From assembly GCA_018268465.1 (NCBI GenBank), contig JAFDWN010000036.1, positions 154,262 to 196,386 on the forward strand: a DNA stretch of 42,125 nucleotides, read 5' to 3'. The translations under genes and the position numbers were made by a program. Source of the DNA: Actinomycetota bacterium. Lineage in GTDB: Bacteria; Actinomycetota; Actinomycetes; Mycobacteriales; Mycobacteriaceae. Numbering within the stretch: the first letter of the stretch is position 1; each line of letters begins with the position of its first letter. The notes under the pieces are model-generated. The model was given only the letters and a program-made list of their open reading frames with translations. It did not search any database and was not told the DNA's origin. Positions 17,256-25,904 of the stretch are shown in pieces.

Positions 17256-18551
17256 GTGCCTTCCGTCCTCGGCCCGGTGCTCGCGCTGACGATCTTCGTC
17301 GTCGCCTTCTGGTTCATCGCGACCGAACGCGCCGACAAAGTCAAGACGGTGCTGGTCGCCGCGGGTCTGATGGCGGTGCTCGGTCTGATCCCCGGCGCCG
17401 ACATCTTCTATTCCGAACACGAGGGCATCGACTGGAACGTCATCTTCCTGTTGCTGGGGATGATGGTGATCGTCGGGGTGATCAAGCAGACCGGGCTGTT
17501 CGACTTCCTGGCGATCTGGGCCGCCAAGCGGTCGCACGGCAAACCGTTCCGGCTGATGGTGATGCTGATGGTCATCACCGCCGTCGCCTCGCCGGTGCTG
17601 GACAACGTGACCATCATCTTGCTGGTGGCGCCGGTGACGGTGGTGATCTGCGACCGGCTGCGCATCCCGGCCCAGCCGTACCTCATCGCCGAGGTGCTGG
17701 CGTCGAACATCGGCGGGGCGGCCACCCTGATCGGCGATCCGCCCAACATCATCATCGGCAGCCGCGCCGGACTCACCTTCAACGACTTCCTGGTGAACAT
17801 GGCGCCCGCCGTGGTGGTCATCTTCGCGCTGTTCGTGGCGTTCACCCGGGTGCTGTTCCGCGCCGACCTGCGCGGCAACGATATGCATCTCGACGAGGTG
17901 ATGGCGTTGCAGGAACGACGGGCCATCAAGGACACCCGCCTGCTGCTGCGCGCGCTGGCGGTGCTGGCCGTCGTGATCGTCGGATTCTCCCTGCACTCCG
18001 TGCTGCACGTGGCGCCGTCGATCGTCGCCCTGGTCGGTGCGGGGGTGATGCTGCTGGTCACCGACATCGACGTCACCGAGGTGCTGCCGGAGGTGGAGTG
18101 GCCAACGCTGGTGTTCTTCATGGGCCTGTTCGCGATGGTCGCGGGGCTGGTCCACACCGGGGTCATCGGCGCGCTCGGCAACGCGGCCCAGTCCGCGTTC
18201 GGTGACGACTTCTTCCTCGCCGCCACCGCGCTGCTGTTCGGATCGTCGATCGTCGGCGCGTTCGTCGACAACATCCCCTACACCGCCACCATGACCCCGG
18301 TCGTCGAGAGTATGGCGGCGCAGGCGCCCGATATCGAGACCGCGCGGGCCCTGTGGTGGGCATTCGCATTCGGCGCGTGTTTCAGCGGCAACGGCACCGC
18401 GATCGCGGCCAGCGCCAACGTCGTCGCGATCGGCATCGCGCAGCGGGCGGGGCACCGGATCAGCTTCTGGCGGTTCACCCGCTACGGCATCGTGGTGACG
18501 CTGCTGAGCACCGCGCTGGCGTGGGTCTACGTCTGGCTGCGTTACTTCTGA
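17256..18551 (+). CDS. ArsB/NhaD-type (ion transporter superfamily) permease
   Basis: A 431-residue membrane transporter with about 11-12 transmembrane segments, split into two repeats around a basic loop (HLDEVMALQERRAIKDTR). Conserved re-entrant motifs are VLDNVTIILLVAPVT and GDPPNIIIGSRAGLTFNDF in the first half. VDNIPYTATMTPVV and GNGTAIAASANVVAIGIA form the counterpart in the second half. The family includes Na+/H+ antiporters (NhaD), arsenite pumps and citrate carriers. No ars gene is nearby, and the linkage to KhtT-like and CBS proteins favours cation/proton exchange. The start is GTG. The 3' end overlaps the opposite monooxygenase gene by 10 bases. Confidence 0.9.
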   Translation: MPSVLGPVLALTIFVVAFWFIATERADKVKTVLVAAGLMAVLGLIPGADIFYSEHEGIDWNVIFLLLGMMVIVGVIKQTGLFDFLAIWAAKRSHGKPFRLMVMLMVITAVASPVLDNVTIILLVAPVTVVICDRLRIPAQPYLIAEVLASNIGGAATLIGDPPNIIIGSRAGLTFNDFLVNMAPAVVVIFALFVAFTRVLFRADLRGNDMHLDEVMALQERRAIKDTRLLLRALAVLAVVIVGFSLHSVLHVAPSIVALVGAGVMLLVTDIDVTEVLPEVEWPTLVFFMGLFAMVAGLVHTGVIGALGNAAQSAFGDDFFLAATALLFGSSIVGAFVDNIPYTATMTPVVESMAAQAPDIETARALWWAFAFGACFSGNGTAIAASANVVAIGIAQRAGHRISFWRFTRYGIVVTLLSTALAWVYVWLRYF

Positions 18552-19972
18552 ACGGGTAGCGCCCACTGGTCGACGGCCGCGACGATGTCGGGGCTGTGGG
18601 GCATCCGTTCGCTGGCCCAGGCGACGTAGCCGTCGGGGCGGACCAGGATGGCGTCGGGCAGTTCGGGTCGGTTGTCGATCGCGGTGACGACGTCGGGCCG
18701 GTCCAGTGCCACGGGTTCGGCCGTCACCAGGACGAACCGTCCCTCGCGCAGCAGTTCGTAGAGCCGCGTGCCGTTGCACTCGATGTCGGGCATCCGCTTG
18801 CCGACCATCGGGTCGTCGGTGCGGGCGCGGGGGTAGGCGATGCCGATCCCGCTGAGCCGCCCCGCGACCTCCCGCCTGCTGCGCGGTATCCGCAGCAGGG
18901 TGCCGATGGCCAGGCTCAGCGCCGCGCGGCGCACCGCCGACCGCCCGAGCACCAGCCGGTTGAACGCGTCGGTGAGGGCCAGCACGCTCGCCCCGACGGG
19001 ATGGCGCTCCTGCTCGTAGCTGTCGAGCAGCCACCCGGGCGCCGCCCCGCGCATCGCCTCCGTCAGCTTCCAGCCCAGGTTCATCGCGTCGCCGATGCCG
19101 GTGTTCATGCCCTGCCCGCCCAGCGGGGAGTGGACGTGTGCGGCGTCGCCGGCCAGGAATACCCGGCCGCTGCGGTAGTGCCGCGCCTGACGCCGTTCGC
19201 TGAGGAACCGCGAACTCCACCGCATCTCGTCCATGCCGAAGTCCTCGCCGGCGATACGGCCGAAGGCGTCGCGGATCTCGTCGACGGTGACGGGTTCGCT
19301 CAACGGCGCCTGTTCGCGCAACCGGTCCCAGGCGATGGCCCGGTACCAGTCGTCTCCGAACGGCACGATCAACACGACGCCCTGCTGGTTCGCCCTGGCG
19401 AACAAACCGTCGGCGGGTGCCCGGGCCAGCCGCACGTCGGCGAGCAGGATATGAGTCTCATACTGTTTGCCGGCGAAGTCGATACCGACCAGTCTGCGGA
19501 CCGCGCTGTGCGCGCCGTCGCACCCCACGGCGTAGCCGGCGCGCAGCCGCTCGCCGGAGGCGAGGGTGAGGTCGACGCCGCCGGGGTCCTGGGCCAGCCC
19601 GACCACTTCGGCGCCCCGGGTGACCTCCACACCCAATTCGCCCGCCCGTCGTTCGAGGATCAGTTCGGTGCCGCTTTGCGGGACCATCAGCACCATCCCG
19701 AACCGGGTGGGCAACTCGCGCAGCGAAAGGGGCACACCGCCGGGCGGCGTGACCTCGTAGACGGGCAAGCCGCGGGCGATCACCTCGTCCGCGAGACCGC
19801 GCGCGTCGAGCAGTTCCAGGGTGCGCGCGTGGACGGCAAACGCCCTGGTGATGTTCGGCATCCCGGCCCGGGCCTCGATGAGCCGGGTCTTCACACCGCC
19901 CAGTGCGAGTTCGCAGGCGAGCATCAGTCCGGTCGGTCCCGCACCGACCACGACGATCTCCTTCGCGGTCAC
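18542..19972 (-). CDS. FAD-dependent monooxygenase (PHBH/phenol hydroxylase-like)
   Basis: A 476-residue class A flavoprotein hydroxylase. The Rossmann motif VVGAGPTGLMLACEL is at the N terminus, followed by the Arg in RAFAVHARTLELL. GYAVGCDGAHSAVRR is the CDG motif and VFLAGDAAHVHSPLGGQGMNTGIGDAMNLGWKL is the second FAD-binding (GD) motif. A C-terminal thioredoxin-like remnant (about residues 395-476) is typical of the aromatic polyketide/phenol hydroxylase group. The substrate is unknown. The GTG at 19972 has AAGGAGG 9 bases upstream. It is divergent from the mrp operon, and its tail overlaps the antiporter gene by 10 bases. Confidence 0.92.
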   Translation of the reverse strand: MTAKEIVVVGAGPTGLMLACELALGGVKTRLIEARAGMPNITRAFAVHARTLELLDARGLADEVIARGLPVYEVTPPGGVPLSLRELPTRFGMVLMVPQSGTELILERRAGELGVEVTRGAEVVGLAQDPGGVDLTLASGERLRAGYAVGCDGAHSAVRRLVGIDFAGKQYETHILLADVRLARAPADGLFARANQQGVVLIVPFGDDWYRAIAWDRLREQAPLSEPVTVDEIRDAFGRIAGEDFGMDEMRWSSRFLSERRQARHYRSGRVFLAGDAAHVHSPLGGQGMNTGIGDAMNLGWKLTEAMRGAAPGWLLDSYEQERHPVGASVLALTDAFNRLVLGRSAVRRAALSLAIGTLLRIPRSRREVAGRLSGIGIAYPRARTDDPMVGKRMPDIECNGTRLYELLREGRFVLVTAEPVALDRPDVVTAIDNRPELPDAILVRPDGYVAWASERMPHSPDIVAAVDQWALPVQK

Positions 19973-20130
19973 GCGCACCCCCCTCCTTCGTCGCGGGGCG
20001 GCGTTACACGTCGATCGTAGCTGGGGCTGTCCCAGTAGACTGTGGTGAATCCAAAAGCCATAGAGGCTTGACACCCCGACATTTGCCCTTCGCCCGGAGG
20101 GTATCGCCGAGCCGACGAGATCGGAGTGCC
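19973..20130. promoter_or_regulatory. Divergent promoter region between FAD monooxygenase and mrp operon, with two small inverted repeats
   Basis: Two 5-base perfect inverted repeats with 5-base spacers are present: CTGGG-GCTGT-CCCAG (20021-20035) and AAGCC-ATAGA-GGCTT (20055-20069). A -10-like TACGAT faces the monooxygenase (20019 to 20014). TTGACA occurs at 20068-20073 facing mrp, but no convincing -10 follows at the right distance. The repeats may be operators; no adjacent regulator gene points to an owner. Confidence 0.4.
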
Positions 20131-23013
20131 TTGCTCGCCATTCTACTTGCCCACGCGGTCGCAACCGCGGTGGCTCCTCTCCTCGTGTACCGCTGGGGAC
20201 GGATGGCGTTCTACCCACTGGCACTGGTACCGCTGGGTTCGCTGGTGTGGGTTGCCACGAATTGGCCGCAGCCTGGCCGGGTGCCCACGGTAAATATCGC
20301 GTGGATCCCCGAACTGTCGATGGACATCACGCTGCGGTTCGATCCGCTCGCAGCGATCATGAGTGTCCTCGTGCTGGCCATCGGCGCGCTGGTGCTGTTC
20401 TACTGCGCCGACTATTTCCACCACCACGACGGACATACCGAGAAGCGGCTGCCGAGTTTCGCCGCGGAGCTGGTGGCGTTCTCCGGGGCCATGTTCGGCC
20501 TGGTCACCAGCGACAACATGCTGATGCTGTACGTGTTCTGGGAAACCACGACGGTGTTGTCGTTCCTGCTGGTCGGCCATTACGCCGAACGCGCCACCAG
20601 CCGCCGGGCCGCCACCCAGGCGCTGCTGGTGACGACGTTCGGCGGGCTGGCGATGCTCGTCGGCATCATCATCCTGGGCAACCTGGCGGGCACCTTCCTG
20701 CTCTCGGAGCTGATCGCGTCGCCGCCGTCGGGTCTGGCAGCGTCGGTGGCCCTGGTGCTGATCCTCGTCGGCGCGCTGTCCAAGTCGGCGATCGTGCCGC
20801 TGCATTTCTGGCTGCCCGGGGCGATGGCCGCCCCCACCCCGGTGAGTGCGTACCTGCACGCCGCGGCCATGGTGAAGGCCGGTGTCTACCTGGTTGCCCG
20901 GCTGACCCCCGGATTCGCCGACGCACCGCCATGGCGTCCGATGGTGATCACGCTCGGTTTGCTGACGATGCTGCTGGCGGGCTGGCGGGCGGTGCGTGAG
21001 TACGACCTGAAGCTGATCCTGGCGTTCGGCACGGTCAGTCAGCTGGGCCTGATCACCGTGATGGTCGGCAGCGGCGGCAGCGACATGATGCTCGCCGGCC
21101 TGGCGATGTTGTGCGCCCACGCCATGTTCAAGGCGTCGCTGTTCATGGTCGTCGGTGTCATCGACCATGCCACCGGCACCCGCGACATCCGCCGACTCGC
21201 CTGGCTGGGCGATCGCAGCAAACCGCTCCTGATCGTCGCGGTCTGCGCGACGGCCAGTATGGCCGCGTTGCCGCCGTTCTTCGGGTTCGTCGCCAAGGAG
21301 GCAGATCTGGCGACGGTCGCCCACAGCCCGGTACTGGGATCGGTGGCGCCGTTCGTGCTGACCGGCATCGTGCTCGGGTCGGTGTTCACCACCATCTACA
21401 GCCTGCGGTTCATCTGGGGGGCCTTCGGGCGGAAGGGGCTGCGGGTGCCCAGCGTGCGGGTGGAGGCGATGCACCGCCCGCCGGTGACCTTCCTGGCGGC
21501 GCCCGCGATCCTGGCCGGCGCGGGTCTGCTGTTCGGGCTCTGGCCGTCCGACATCGACCGGATTCTGCACACCTACTCGGATACGGTGCCCGGCGGGGAG
21601 GCCTACAAGCTGGCGTTATGGCACGGATTCGGTCTCCCGCTGCTGCTGTCGGCACTGGTGCTGACCGCCGGTATCGGGGTTTTCGTGGGCCGCGCCCGGT
21701 TGCGCGAGGCGGCCCGGGTGGTCTACCTGCCGCTGGGTAACGCCGACCGCATCTACGACACTGTGCTGCGCCGCCTCGACGTGCTGTCCGTGCGGCTGAC
21801 CGCGGTGACGCAGCGCGGCTCGATCCCGGCGACACAGTCGGTGATCCTGTCCACGCTGGTGCTGTTCCCCGCGGCGGCCCTGGCGTTCGGGGCCCGCGAC
21901 CGTGTCGACCTCCAGCTGTGGGATTCGCCGATCCAGGTGGTGGTCGGCGTGTTGATGCTGGCCGCGGCGATCAGCGCGACGGTGATGCGCAACCGGCTGG
22001 CCGCGGTGCTGCTGGTCGGGGTCAGCGGATACGGCTGCGGCGCCATCTTCGCCTTCCACGGCGCGCCCGACCTCGCCCTGACGCAGTTCCTGGTCGAGAC
22101 CCTGGTGTTGGTGATCTTCGTGCTGGTGCTGCGGACCCTGCCCGCCGAGGCCGACCGGGCCAACATCCGGCGGCACCGGTGGCCGCGCGCGGTGCTGGCC
22201 GTGGCGGTCGGTGCCACTGTCACCACACTCGCCGTCTTCGCGATGGCGGCGCGCACCCGTCCGGGTATCGCCGAGTTGATCCCCGATGCCGCCTACTACC
22301 GCGGGCACGGTTCGAATGCCGTCAACGTCCTGCTCGTCGACATCCGTGCCTGGGACACCATGGGCGAGGTTTCGGTGCTGCTGGTGGCCGCGACCGGTGT
22401 CGCGTCGCTGGTGTTCCGCCATCGCCGCCACGGCGCGGCGCCCCGGGTAGCCGACGTCGGCCAGCCCGACATCGGCCGCATGGCGGCATACGCCAACTCT
22501 TCGACCGTGGGCGACACCACGTGGCTGCGGGGCAGTGAGCTGCGCGATCCGCAGTACCGGTCGCTGGTGCTGGAGGTGGCGACGCGCATCATCTTCCCGC
22601 TGATCATGGTGCTGTCGGCGTACTTCTTCTTCGCCGGGCACAACACCCCCGGCGGCGGGTTCGCGGGCGGCCTGACCGCGGGTCTGGCGCTGGTGCTGCG
22701 GTATCTGGCCGGCGGACGTTACGAACTCGGCGAGACGTTGCCGTTCGACGCCGGCAAGATCCTGGGCGCCGGGCTGGCCCTGTCCGCGGGCACCGCGGTG
22801 GCCTCGCTGCTGGTCGGCGCCCCCGCACTGTCGTCGGCGCTGATCGAGTTCGATGTGCCGGTGCTGGGCAGCATCAAGTTCGTCACGGCCATCTTCTTCG
22901 ACCTCGGGGTGTATCTGATCGTCGTCGGCCTGGTACTCGACGTGCTGCGCAGTCTCGGCGCCCGGGTCGACGTGGAGATGGCCGACCAGCGACCGGCGGT
23001 GGCGGCGCGATGA
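20131..23013 (+). CDS. mrpA: Mrp Na+/H+ antiporter, fused MrpA-MrpB subunit
   Basis: A 960-residue membrane protein, the largest subunit of the multi-subunit Mrp (Mnh/Sha) cation/proton antiporter. The N-terminal about 500 residues are NuoL/NDH5-like (FWETTTVLSFLLVGHY holds the key Glu; HFWLPGAMAAPTPVSAYLHAA is the conserved channel region). The MrpA-specific C-terminal part follows, and the last about 150 residues are an MrpB domain (PLIMVLSAYFFFAGHNTPGGGFAGGL). The length exceeds a stand-alone MrpA by about the size of MrpB, and no separate mrpB is present, so this is an A-B fusion. The start is a TTG with GGAG 4 bases upstream; no in-frame ATG or GTG gives the conserved first helix. The stop overlaps mrpC (ATGA). 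Confidence 0.94.
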   Translation: MLAILLAHAVATAVAPLLVYRWGRMAFYPLALVPLGSLVWVATNWPQPGRVPTVNIAWIPELSMDITLRFDPLAAIMSVLVLAIGALVLFYCADYFHHHDGHTEKRLPSFAAELVAFSGAMFGLVTSDNMLMLYVFWETTTVLSFLLVGHYAERATSRRAATQALLVTTFGGLAMLVGIIILGNLAGTFLLSELIASPPSGLAASVALVLILVGALSKSAIVPLHFWLPGAMAAPTPVSAYLHAAAMVKAGVYLVARLTPGFADAPPWRPMVITLGLLTMLLAGWRAVREYDLKLILAFGTVSQLGLITVMVGSGGSDMMLAGLAMLCAHAMFKASLFMVVGVIDHATGTRDIRRLAWLGDRSKPLLIVAVCATASMAALPPFFGFVAKEADLATVAHSPVLGSVAPFVLTGIVLGSVFTTIYSLRFIWGAFGRKGLRVPSVRVEAMHRPPVTFLAAPAILAGAGLLFGLWPSDIDRILHTYSDTVPGGEAYKLALWHGFGLPLLLSALVLTAGIGVFVGRARLREAARVVYLPLGNADRIYDTVLRRLDVLSVRLTAVTQRGSIPATQSVILSTLVLFPAAALAFGARDRVDLQLWDSPIQVVVGVLMLAAAISATVMRNRLAAVLLVGVSGYGCGAIFAFHGAPDLALTQFLVETLVLVIFVLVLRTLPAEADRANIRRHRWPRAVLAVAVGATVTTLAVFAMAARTRPGIAELIPDAAYYRGHGSNAVNVLLVDIRAWDTMGEVSVLLVAATGVASLVFRHRRHGAAPRVADVGQPDIGRMAAYANSSTVGDTTWLRGSELRDPQYRSLVLEVATRIIFPLIMVLSAYFFFAGHNTPGGGFAGGLTAGLALVLRYLAGGRYELGETLPFDAGKILGAGLALSAGTAVASLLVGAPALSSALIEFDVPVLGSIKFVTAIFFDLGVYLIVVGLVLDVLRSLGARVDVEMADQRPAVAAR

Positions 23014-23480
23014 CGGCCTACCTCGTTCCCCTGATCCTGATCGGCGGCCTGACCAGCGCGGGCGTCTATCTGCTGCTGGAACGCAATCTGACCCGGATGC
23101 TGCTGGGGTTGCTGCTGATCGGCAATGCGGTGAACCTGCTGATCCTGACCGTCGGCGGGCCGTCGGGCAACCCGCCGATCCGGGGACGGACCAGCAATGG
23201 TGAAACCGCGACCGCCGATCCGCTGGCCCAGGCGATGATCCTGACCGCCATCGTCATCAGCATGGGTATCGCGGCGTTCGTGCTGGCGCTGACGTACCGG
23301 TCATACCGGTTGACCACGGCCGAGGAGGTCAGCGACGACCCCGAGGACACCCGCGTCTCGAAGATGTCCGACGAGGAGGTGGCCGCCGTCGACGAGGATC
23401 TGCCGGAACCCGACAAGGCCAAGGACACCGACGCCCCCGACGAACTGGACGCGCTGCCGGGAATGGAGGGCTCACGATGA
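23010..23480 (+). CDS. mrpC: Mrp antiporter subunit C (NuoK-like), with acidic C-terminal tail
   Basis: A 156-residue protein. Three transmembrane helices are homologous to NuoK, with the conserved LLERNLTRMLLGLLLIGNAVNLL and QAMILTAIVISMGIAAF. After residue about 108 comes a long, strongly acidic hydrophilic tail (SDDPEDTRVSKMSDEEVAAV and onward, rich in Asp/Glu) absent from the short MrpC of Bacillus and Staphylococcus. It would face the cytoplasm or bind a partner. Overlaps both neighbours by 4 bases. Confidence 0.95.
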   Translation: MTAYLVPLILIGGLTSAGVYLLLERNLTRMLLGLLLIGNAVNLLILTVGGPSGNPPIRGRTSNGETATADPLAQAMILTAIVISMGIAAFVLALTYRSYRLTTAEEVSDDPEDTRVSKMSDEEVAAVDEDLPEPDKAKDTDAPDELDALPGMEGSR

Positions 23481-25078
23481 CGAATCTGGGCCTGGTGCTG
23501 ACGCCGCTGCCCGTGCTGATCCCCATGGTCGCCGGCGCGCTGACGCTCCTCGCCGGGCGCCGCGCGGGGTTGCAGCGGGCCATCACCCAGGTCGCTTTGC
23601 TGGCGGTGGTGGTGGTGTGCGGCGCGCTGCTGTACCTCACCGACCGCGACGGCACGATCGCGCTCGACGTCGGAGGCTGGGGCCAGTCCGAAACCGGGAT
23701 GGGGCCGCTGGGCATCACGCTGGTCGTGGACCGGCTGTCGGCGTTGATGCTGGTGGTGTCCTCGATCGTGCTGCTGGCCGTGGTCGGCTACGCCATCGGT
23801 CAGGGTGTTCGCGACGGTGACGAACGCCAGCCGGTGTCGATCTTCCTGCCCACCTACCTGGTGCTGTCGGCGGGTGTGTGCATGGCGTTCCTGGCCGGCG
23901 ACCTGTTCAACCTGTTCGTCGGGTTCGAGGTGCTGCTGTCGGCGAGCTTCGTGCTGCTGACCATCGGCGCCAGCGCCGAACGGGTGCGGGCCGGTATCGC
24001 CTACGTGATGGTGTCGATGGTGTCGTCGCTGATCTTCCTGATCGGCCTGGCGCTGGTGTACGCGGCCACCGGCACGCTGAACCTGGCCGAGTTGGCGGTC
24101 CGGCTCGACGGGGTGTCGGAGGGTACCCGGACGGCCATGTTCGCGGTGCTCATGGTGGCGTTCGGGATCAAGGCGGCGGTCTTCCCGCTGTCGACGTGGC
24201 TTCCCGACTCGTATCCGACGGCGCCGGCACCCGTCACCGCCGTGTTCGCGGGCCTGCTGACCAAGGTCGGCATCTACGCCATCATCCGGGCGCATTCGCT
24301 GCTGTTTCCCGGCGGCGGCCTGGATTCGGTGCTGCTGGTGGCGGCGTTCCTCACCATGATCATCGGGATTCTGGGCGCCATCGCGCAGAGCGACATCAAG
24401 CGACTGCTGTCGTTCACGCTGGTCAGCCACATCGGCTACATGGTCTTCGGGATTGCGCTGTCCAGCCAGCTGGGCATGTCGGGGGCCATCTACTACGTTG
24501 CGCACCACATCCTCGTACAGACCACGTTGTTCTTGGTGGTCGGGCTGATCGAGCGGCAGGCGGGCGCGTCGACGCTACAACGGCTGGGTGGGCTGGCCGC
24601 GGCCAGCCCGGTGCTGGCGTTCGTATTCGTGGTGCCCGCGCTCAATCTGGGTGGCATTCCGCCGTTCTCCGGTTTCATCGGCAAGGTGGCGCTGCTGGAG
24701 GCCGGCGCGGCGGACGGTTCGGTGCTGGCATGGGCGCTGGTGGGCGGCGGCGTGGTGACCAGCCTGCTGACGCTCTACGTGGTGGCGCGGGTGTGGACGA
24801 AGGCGTTCTGGCGGACACGTGCCGACGCCCCGGAGGGCCATCTGGCGGCCGCGGCCCCTGCGGTGCTGCTGGACGACAGCGAGGACATCGAATTCGCCGA
24901 CCGGGACAGTGTGGGCCGGATGCCCGTCGGCATGCTGGTGCCGACGGGTGCCTTGATCGCGGTGGGCCTGGCGCTGGCGGTGCTGGCAGGGCCGATCTTC
25001 GCCTACAGCGACCGCGCCGCGGCCCAGGTGCTGGACAGGGATCAGTACATCACCGCCGTCCTGGGAGGTTCCCCGTGA
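23477..25078 (+). CDS. mrpD: Mrp antiporter subunit D (NuoM/NuoN-like)
   Basis: A 533-residue antiporter-like subunit with about 14 transmembrane helices. The key Glu on TM5 lies in LFNLFVGFEVLLSASF, and the TM7 Lys in FGIKAAVFPLSTWLPDSYPTAPAPVTAVF. LLSFTLVSHIGYMVFG and ALNLGGIPPFSGFIGKVALL are further conserved complex-I-family motifs. It forms the proton-translocating half with MrpA. Length and motifs are normal. Start ATG overlaps mrpC, and its stop overlaps mrpE (GTGA). Confidence 0.96.
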   Translation: MTNLGLVLTPLPVLIPMVAGALTLLAGRRAGLQRAITQVALLAVVVVCGALLYLTDRDGTIALDVGGWGQSETGMGPLGITLVVDRLSALMLVVSSIVLLAVVGYAIGQGVRDGDERQPVSIFLPTYLVLSAGVCMAFLAGDLFNLFVGFEVLLSASFVLLTIGASAERVRAGIAYVMVSMVSSLIFLIGLALVYAATGTLNLAELAVRLDGVSEGTRTAMFAVLMVAFGIKAAVFPLSTWLPDSYPTAPAPVTAVFAGLLTKVGIYAIIRAHSLLFPGGGLDSVLLVAAFLTMIIGILGAIAQSDIKRLLSFTLVSHIGYMVFGIALSSQLGMSGAIYYVAHHILVQTTLFLVVGLIERQAGASTLQRLGGLAAASPVLAFVFVVPALNLGGIPPFSGFIGKVALLEAGAADGSVLAWALVGGGVVTSLLTLYVVARVWTKAFWRTRADAPEGHLAAAAPAVLLDDSEDIEFADRDSVGRMPVGMLVPTGALIAVGLALAVLAGPIFAYSDRAAAQVLDRDQYITAVLGGSP

Positions 25079-25620
25079 GCGCTCGGCTGATCGCCCTGCG
25101 GGCCTGGGTGCTGTGCTGGCTGATCCTGGTCTGGATCCTGTTGTGGGGCACGTTCTCCGCGGCGAATGTGATCAGCGGGCTGGTCGTCGCGCTGGTGATC
25201 ACGCTGCTGCTGCCGCTTCCCGCGGTGCCGGTGGAGGGCCGCGTACATCTGCTGTCGCTGATCCGGCTGATCCTCACGGTGGCCTACTACCTGGTGTTGT
25301 CCTCGACGCAGATGGCCTGGCTGGCGATCCGGCCGGGGCCGCCGCCGCTGTCGGCGGTGCTGCGCGCCCATGTGGCGGTGAAGTCGGAGTTGGTGCTGGC
25401 GTTGGCGGCCAACATCTTCAACCTGATCCCGGGTTCGATCGTGCTCGAGATCGACCTGAACCGCCGGATGCTGTACGCGCACATCATCGACGTCGGCTCC
25501 GACCGGGCGGTACAGCGGTTCTATCACCAGGTCGACATCATCCAGCGATTGCTGGTGGACAGTTTCGAACGTGACGCCGACTGGCAGCCGGCGACGGAGC
25601 GAGAGGCAGATCGCGCATGA
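25075..25620 (+). CDS. mrpE: Mrp antiporter subunit E
   Basis: A 181-residue subunit. Two to three hydrophobic helices (about residues 10-50 and 62-82) precede the conserved hydrophilic C-terminal part with ANIFNLIPGSIVLEID and the LYAHIID strand. MrpE is unique to Mrp complexes and has no complex I counterpart. The GTG at 25075 overlaps the mrpD stop (GTGA); the much longer open reading upstream is in an overlapping frame of mrpD and is not coding. Confidence 0.95.
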   Translation: MSARLIALRAWVLCWLILVWILLWGTFSAANVISGLVVALVITLLLPLPAVPVEGRVHLLSLIRLILTVAYYLVLSSTQMAWLAIRPGPPPLSAVLRAHVAVKSELVLALAANIFNLIPGSIVLEIDLNRRMLYAHIIDVGSDRAVQRFYHQVDIIQRLLVDSFERDADWQPATEREADRA

Positions 25621-25904
25621 CGACCGTCTGGATAATCGCGGCGGTCATGCTCAGTGCCGCCGCCGCGGTCACGATGTACCGACTGCTGGCCGGCCCGAGC
25701 ACCCTGGACCGGATCGTCGCGCTGGACACGCTCGTCGCGGTGACGATGTGCGCCATCGGCACCTGGGCGGCGTTCAGCCTGGACACCACGGTGACCTACA
25801 GCCTCACCGCGCTGGCGTTGATCAGTTTCGTCGGTTCGGTGAGCGTGGCCCGGTTCCGCGTGCCCGACGTCCGCAAGCCGGCTGTCCGGCGGGGGTTGCG
25901 ATGA
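25617..25904 (+). CDS. mrpF: Mrp antiporter subunit F
   Basis: A 95-residue protein with three transmembrane helices. The second begins after the conserved LLAGPSTLDRIVALDTLVA motif, and YSLTALALISFVGSVSVARF matches the third helix of MrpF. Overlaps mrpE and mrpG by 4 bases each. Its size agrees with the family (about 90 residues). Confidence 0.95.
   Translation: MTTVWIIAAVMLSAAAAVTMYRLLAGPSTLDRIVALDTLVAVTMCAIGTWAAFSLDTTVTYSLTALALISFVGSVSVARFRVPDVRKPAVRRGLR

Noticed and set aside
17244-19220. Long antisense open frame (658 codons) over the antiporter and monooxygenase genes
   Set aside because: Composition is Arg/Gly/His/Gln-rich, as expected from a shadow frame; both underlying genes carry clear conserved motifs.
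20068-20073. TTGACA as the -35 of an mrp promoter
   Set aside because: No TANNNT box lies 16-19 bases downstream, so I did not call a promoter.
23878-25074. 399-codon upstream extension of the mrpE frame
   Set aside because: Lies entirely within mrpD in another frame and has shadow-type Arg/Gly-rich sequence; mrpE proper begins at the GTGA overlap.
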